Source: Nonomuraea aridisoli (lineage in GTDB: Bacteria; Actinomycetota; Actinomycetes; Streptosporangiales; Streptosporangiaceae). Taken from it: a stretch of DNA of 36,438 nucleotides. Numbering within the stretch: position 1 is the stretch's first letter; every line of letters starts with the position of its first letter. Below the pieces are notes generated by a model. That model was not told the origin of the DNA, did not search any database, and was given only the letters and a program-made list of their open reading frames with translations. The stretch is from contig NZ_POUD01000067.1 in assembly GCF_003236395.1 (NCBI RefSeq), positions 1 to 36,438 of the forward strand, given 5' to 3'. Shown here one piece after another: positions 32,670-36,438 of the stretch. The translations under genes were made by a program, and so were the position numbers.

Positions 32670-32769
32670 GGCACCCGCCTCCGGTCAGTGTTCACTTGCA
32701 GGAACGTGCCCGCATCGCACCACAGACAAGGGGTAGCGACAAGACCTTCCGGCCGAAGCACCGAAGCGC

Positions 32770-32798
32770 TTGACATAAAGTGATCGATTAGTTACAGG
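32770..32798 (+). promoter_or_regulatory. Promoter of the peptide-transporter gene
   Basis: TTGACA (32770-32775) is a consensus -35 box; TACAGG (32793-32798) lies 17 nt downstream as a weaker -10. The implied start, about 32805, would fall within or next to the GGACGGGGG ribosome site, so the true -10 may be slightly further upstream in the AT-rich spacer. Confidence 0.5.
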
Positions 32799-32811
32799 AC
32801 GGGGGTTGTGC

Positions 32812-34293
32812 ATGAGTGACGGCGGTGGCAGGACGTTCTTCGGTCACCCACGAGGTCTGGCCACGCTGTTCGGCACCGAGATGTGGGAGCGGTTCTCCTG
32901 GTACGGCCTGCGGGCGATCCTCGCCACGTTCATGGCCGCCTCGCCGGCGAACCAGGGGCTGGGCCTGTCCGACGTGACGGCCCAGGCGGTCGTGGGCGTC
33001 TACGGGGCGCTCATCTACCTGGTGGCGCTGCCCGGAGGGTGGATCGCCGACCGCATCCTGGGCGCGCGCAGATCGGTCTTCTGGGGCGGGTTCGTCATCA
33101 TGCTGGGGCACATCAGCATGGCGATCCCGGTGACGACGCCGTTCTTCGTCTGGCTGGGGCTCGCGCTCATCATCACCGGCACCGGCCTGCTCAAGCCGAA
33201 CATCTCCGTCATGGTGGGCCGGCTCTATCCCGAGGAGGACGACGGCCGCCGCGACGCCGGGTTCTCGCTGTTCTACCTGGGCATCAACCTCGGCGCCTTC
33301 TTCGCGCCGCTCGTGGTCGGCTGGCTGGCCGCCGGCGACCGCTGGCACCTCGGCTTCGGCGCGGCCGCGGTCGGCATGGCGCTGGGCCTGGCGCAGTACG
33401 TGTGGGGCAGGCAACACCTGCGCGGCGTCGGCGAGCGTCCCGGCATGCGGCTGACGCCGGACGAGCGGCGCCGCTTCGGCCGCCTGGCCGGCCTCGGCAC
33501 GGCGCTGACAGTGGTGGCGCTCGCGGCGTGGGCGGCGACCGGCACGCTCACCATCGACCGGTTCACGGTGGCGGTCACGATCGTCATCCTCATCGTGCCA
33601 GTGGTGTACTTCGGTTACATCATGCTCGGCAGCCACGGCCTGACGGACGACGAACGCATCCGGATGAAGGCGTACATGTGGCTGTTCGTGGCGGCGGCCG
33701 TCTTCTGGATGATCTACGACCTGGCGCCGAGCAAGCTGCTGTTCTTCGCCCGCGACCACACCGAGCTGTCGATGTTGGGCATCCCGATCCAGCCGGCCAC
33801 GACGCAGGCGTTCAACCCGCTGTTCATCATGATCTTCGTGCCGGTGTTCGCCGCGTTGTGGGTGAAGCTGGGCACGCGGGTGAGCACGCCGCAGAAGTTC
33901 GCGTTCGCGCTGGTCATGGTGGGGCTGAGCTTCGTGGTCATGGCCGTGGCCGCGGCGCTGGCCGGGACCGGCCGGGTGTCGGTGTGGTGGCTGGTGCTGG
34001 TCTACCTCGTCCAGGTGTTCGGGGAGCTGTCGCTGAGCCCGGTCGGGTTGTCGGTGACGGCGAAGCTGGCGCCCGAGGCGTTCAAGGGGCAGATGCTCGG
34101 CCTGTGGTTCATCGCGGTGTCGGTGGGCGACGCGGTCGGCGGGCAGACCGGGCGGCTCGGCGAGGTGTTGTCCGAGCCGATGTACTACCTGCTGCTGGCG
34201 GCCCTCGCGGTGGTGGCGGGGATCGCGCTGTTCATGTTCACGCGGCGGCTGCGGGTGATGATGGCCGAGCACCACGAACCCGCCATGCGGTAG
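32812..34293 (+). CDS. POT-family proton-coupled oligopeptide transporter
   Basis: A 493-residue membrane protein with about 14 hydrophobic segments. It has the proton-coupling ExxER motif (EMWER, Glu23-Arg27), the PTR2 signature GALIYLVALPGGWIADRILG and FYLGINLGAFFAPLVVG, and the second-half FGELSLSPVGLSV. It imports di- and tripeptides with protons. The ATG at 32812 follows the ribosome site GGACGGGGG; a TTG at 32806 is less likely. Divergent from the FadD gene; a TRIC-like membrane gene follows after 10 nt. Confidence 0.94.
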   Translation: MSDGGGRTFFGHPRGLATLFGTEMWERFSWYGLRAILATFMAASPANQGLGLSDVTAQAVVGVYGALIYLVALPGGWIADRILGARRSVFWGGFVIMLGHISMAIPVTTPFFVWLGLALIITGTGLLKPNISVMVGRLYPEEDDGRRDAGFSLFYLGINLGAFFAPLVVGWLAAGDRWHLGFGAAAVGMALGLAQYVWGRQHLRGVGERPGMRLTPDERRRFGRLAGLGTALTVVALAAWAATGTLTIDRFTVAVTIVILIVPVVYFGYIMLGSHGLTDDERIRMKAYMWLFVAAAVFWMIYDLAPSKLLFFARDHTELSMLGIPIQPATTQAFNPLFIMIFVPVFAALWVKLGTRVSTPQKFAFALVMVGLSFVVMAVAAALAGTGRVSVWWLVLVYLVQVFGELSLSPVGLSVTAKLAPEAFKGQMLGLWFIAVSVGDAVGGQTGRLGEVLSEPMYYLLLAALAVVAGIALFMFTRRLRVMMAEHHEPAMR

Positions 34294-34303
34294 ACCTTCC
34301 AGC

Positions 34304-34912
34304 GTGTTCCATCTTCTCGACCTCGCGGGCGTCTTCGTCTTCGCCCTGTCCGGGGCCCTCATGGGAGTGCGCAAACGGCTCGACGTGGTCGGGATGGGCG
34401 TCCTGGCCGGGATGACCGCGCTCGGCGGCGGCGTCGTGCGCGACCTGATCCTCAACGTGCGGCCGGCCGCCTTCCAGAGCGTCGGCTACGTGCTGGTGCC
34501 GGTGGCCGCGACGGTGATCGTCTTCTTCTGGCATCCGCACGTGGCCCGGGTGATGCCGGCCATCCTCGTGCTCGACGCGGCCGGGCTCGGCCTGTTCTGC
34601 GCCGTCGGCACGCAGAAGGCCATGGAGTACGGCCTCAGCCCGCTGCACGCGACGCTCCTCGGCGTCACGACGGCCGTGGGCGGGGGCATGCTCCGCGACA
34701 TCCTGTCCGGGGAGATCCCCACGCTCCTGTACGACCGCCAGCTCTACGCCGTGCCCGCCCTGGTGGGCTCGGCGCTGATGGCGGGCCTGTACGCGTACGG
34801 GCTGCAGGGCTGGCCGGCGACCCTGGCGGCGGCGCTGCTGGCCTTCGGGCTGCGCATCGCGGCCATGCGCCGCAAGTGGCGGGCCCCGCTGGCGAGGGGA
34901 CTCGGCGACTAG
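34304..34912 (+). CDS. TRIC/UPF0126 membrane channel family protein
   Basis: A 202-residue integral membrane protein with about seven helices in two homologous halves. Each half carries a GGG..RD motif (ALGGGVVRDLI and AVGGGMLRDIL), the mark of UPF0126 (YicG/YadS), whose bacterial members are TRIC-type cation channels; some are linked to glycine transport. The GTG start is 10 nt after the transporter stop, so the two genes are probably co-transcribed. No clear ribosome site. Confidence 0.9.
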   Translation: MFHLLDLAGVFVFALSGALMGVRKRLDVVGMGVLAGMTALGGGVVRDLILNVRPAAFQSVGYVLVPVAATVIVFFWHPHVARVMPAILVLDAAGLGLFCAVGTQKAMEYGLSPLHATLLGVTTAVGGGMLRDILSGEIPTLLYDRQLYAVPALVGSALMAGLYAYGLQGWPATLAAALLAFGLRIAAMRRKWRAPLARGLGD

Positions 34913-34915
34913 CGT

Positions 34916-34941
34916 CAGACCATCGGCTCAGACCATCGGCT
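34916..34941. repeat. Tandem 13-bp repeat across the mocR end
   Basis: CAGACCATCGGCT occurs twice back to back (34916-34928, 34929-34941), followed by a diverged third copy that begins CACACCATGG. Read on the minus strand, each copy carries ATGGT(C/G)TGA, so the mocR stop codon and its context are repeated. Confidence 0.85.
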
Positions 34942-36365
34942 CACACCATGGCGACCAGCGGGTCGGGCACGCGGGCCGAGCCGGACACCCCGTCGCGGGC
35001 GGCGCGGATCCGGGGGACCGCCTCCTCCAGCACGCAGGGCGGCAGCGTGTACGGCAGCCGCAGGCAGCCCTCAAGCGTGCCCTCGGGGCCGAACCAGGGG
35101 CCGGGCGCGAGGCGTACGCCGTGGGCGGTCGCGGCCTCGGCGAGCGGGGTGGCGCCGCCGCGGTCGAGGCGTACCCACAGGGCGCCGCCGCCGGGCGGCA
35201 CGGTGAAGGTCCACTCCGGCAGGTGCCGGCCCAGGGCCGAGACGAGCGCGTCGCGCGAGGCGCGCAGGGCGCGGCGGCGCTCGGCGCGCGTCTCCTCCAG
35301 CCGGTCGAACAGGCGCGCCACGACGAGCTGCTCCAGCACGGGGCTGGCGATGTCGGCCGAGGAGCGGAACAGGGCGATGCGGCGCGCCAGCGCGGCGGTG
35401 GTGCGGATCCAGCCGATCCGCAGGCCGCCCCACCACAGCTTGTCCGCCGAGCCGATGCTGATCACCCGGTTGTCGGTGTCGAAGGCCGCCGCCGGCGACG
35501 TGGCGGGCACCTCGTCCAGGCCCAGCTCGGCCCAGGTCTCATCCACCAGCAGGATCGTGTCCGTGCGCCGGGCCGCCTCGGCGACGGCGGCGCGCACCGG
35601 GTCGGGCATGAGAGCGCCCATCGGGTTGTGGAAGTCGGGCATGAGGTAGGCCAGGCGCGCCCCCGACTGACGCAGCGCCGCGGCGACCAGGTCGGGCTGC
35701 CAGCCCTCGTGGGAGACCCCGACCGGCACGATCCGGGCGCCGCGCCGGCGGGCCGCGTCGAGGGCGTGCGGGTACGTCGGCGACTCCACCAGCACCGGGT
35801 CGCCCGGCCCGACGAGCAGGCCCATGACGAGGTGGATGGCGAACTGGGAGCCGGTGGTGACGACGATCTGCTCCGGCCTGGTGGCCACTCCCCTCGCGGT
35901 GTAGCGGGCGGCGATGCGTTCCCGGAGCGCCGGCAGGCCGAGGGGGTCGTAGCCGTTGCCCATGGCGTACCGGGGCAGGTCCTCGGCCGCCTGGGAGACG
36001 GCGGCGGCGAGGGCCGACGGGGCGGGCGGGGCGGCGCTGTGCAGCGGGATGAGGCCGTCGCCGGTGTCGAGCCACGGGTTGTCGGCGGTCGTGGCGGGAT
36101 CGGGCAGGGCGGTCCAGCTGCCGGAGCCGCGCCGGCTCTCCAGGTAGCCGCGCTCACGCAGCAGGTCGTAGGCGGCGGTGACGGTGGTGCGGCTGACGCC
36201 CAGGGCCTCGGCGAGGTGGCGTTCGGCGGGCATGCGGACGCGTACGGGGATCTGGCCGTCCATGACGAGGGCGCGCACCCCGTCGGCCAGGGCGCGGTAG
36301 TACGGGCGCGCCGCGGGGTCGAGCGTGACGAGCCGCGCCACCTGCTGTGCGGACAAGTGCCTCAT
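34941..36365 (-). CDS. MocR-type GntR/aminotransferase regulator
   Basis: A 474-residue fusion. Residues about 20-90 form a GntR winged helix (YYRALADGVRALVMDGQIP, AEALGVSRTTVTAAYDLLRERGYLESRRGSG). The rest is a class I aminotransferase fold, with NPMGALMP, VDETWAEL and the PLP lysine in GSADKLWWGGLRIGW (about residue 296). MocR proteins sense PLP or an amino-acid adduct and usually control a divergent gene; the divergent gene begins at 36428. Full length. The ATG has only a weak ribosome site. Confidence 0.93.
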   Translation of the reverse strand: MRHLSAQQVARLVTLDPAARPYYRALADGVRALVMDGQIPVRVRMPAERHLAEALGVSRTTVTAAYDLLRERGYLESRRGSGSWTALPDPATTADNPWLDTGDGLIPLHSAAPPAPSALAAAVSQAAEDLPRYAMGNGYDPLGLPALRERIAARYTARGVATRPEQIVVTTGSQFAIHLVMGLLVGPGDPVLVESPTYPHALDAARRRGARIVPVGVSHEGWQPDLVAAALRQSGARLAYLMPDFHNPMGALMPDPVRAAVAEAARRTDTILLVDETWAELGLDEVPATSPAAAFDTDNRVISIGSADKLWWGGLRIGWIRTTAALARRIALFRSSADIASPVLEQLVVARLFDRLEETRAERRRALRASRDALVSALGRHLPEWTFTVPPGGGALWVRLDRGGATPLAEAATAHGVRLAPGPWFGPEGTLEGCLRLPYTLPPCVLEEAVPRIRAARDGVSGSARVPDPLVAMV

Positions 36366-36427
36366 AAGGCCACTTTTCGTGATTGGCCCTGTTTTGGCAA
36401 GCGGGGCCGTGCCACTCTGAGGCCACT
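36366..36427. promoter_or_regulatory. Divergent promoter and putative MocR operator
   Basis: AGGCCACT occurs as a direct repeat at 36367-36374 and 36420-36427, next to each of the two start codons. TTTTGGCAAG in the middle (around 36391-36400) gives a -35-like box on both strands (TTGGCA and TTGCCA). MocR proteins often bind direct repeats, so this is a plausible operator. Confidence 0.4.
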
Positions 36428-36438
36428 ATGAGCGAGAC
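36428..36438 (+). CDS. Start of a divergent gene, cut by the window edge
   Basis: ATGAGCGAGAC (Met-Ser-Glu then partial) begins 62 bp from the mocR start in the opposite direction. Only three codons and two bases are visible, so the product cannot be named. Position suggests it is the MocR target gene. Confidence 0.4.

Overview
The window is very GC-rich DNA with third codon positions almost all G or C. It carries mycothiol synthesis (mshC), a WhiB-family Fe-S regulator, a HemD/winged-helix fusion of the NnaR type and the DUF3090/SCO1664 gene pair. Together these point to a filamentous actinomycete; the Streptosporangiales (Nonomuraea-like) are my best guess, by inference only. No tRNA, rRNA, CRISPR array, insertion sequence or phage gene was seen, so this reads as chromosomal backbone plus one specialised sugar cluster.

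Layout. (1) 35-2133: an NnaR-like regulator, a peptide deformylase with altered motifs, and whiB. (2) 2164-12991: a carbohydrate island. A minus-strand pair (glycosyltransferase and GmhB phosphatase) is divergent from a tightly overlapping nine-gene plus-strand operon: carbamoyltransferase, GT2, GT9, GT4, gmhA, hldE, SDR, GT9 and a UDP-glucuronate-decarboxylase-like epimerase. GmhA, HldE and GmhB supply every step from sedoheptulose 7-phosphate to ADP-D-glycero-beta-D-manno-heptose; two GT9 enzymes of the heptosyltransferase family and three other glycosyltransferases could use it. A perfect 10-bp inverted repeat lies in the shared promoter region. (3) 13010-16932: a minus-strand operon of histidine phosphatase, DUF3090 zinc protein, SCO1664-family kinase-like protein, NRDE/TANGO2-like protein and mshC. 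(4) 16997-18965: an aldo/keto reductase and a secreted, membrane-anchored Pro-rich protein. (5) 19043-20504: fabG-fabI (mabA-inhA type). (6) 20582-23469: tldD-tldE. (7) 23787-24975: dodecin, DUF3099, a probable 6C-type small RNA with three C-loop hairpins, and DUF6457, which follows moaA (25018-26007). (8) 26184-28530: an epimerase-like protein, an HxlR regulator and a divergent NAD(P)-binding protein that contains a five-copy 42-bp repeat. (9) 28790-30752: two secreted proteins sharing a C-terminal domain. (10) 30831-36438: an acyl-CoA synthetase, a POT peptide transporter, a TRIC/UPF0126 membrane protein, a MocR regulator and the first bases of a divergent gene.

The most interesting items are the complete ADP-heptose route with a carbamoyltransferase in a Gram-positive genome, the three-hairpin C-loop RNA at 24459-24570, the kinase-like/phosphatase/zinc-protein trio in the mshC operon, and the repeat expansion inside a Rossmann-type protein. 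Many genes show a TANNNT box 6-9 nt before the start codon and no Shine-Dalgarno sequence, suggesting widespread leaderless transcripts.
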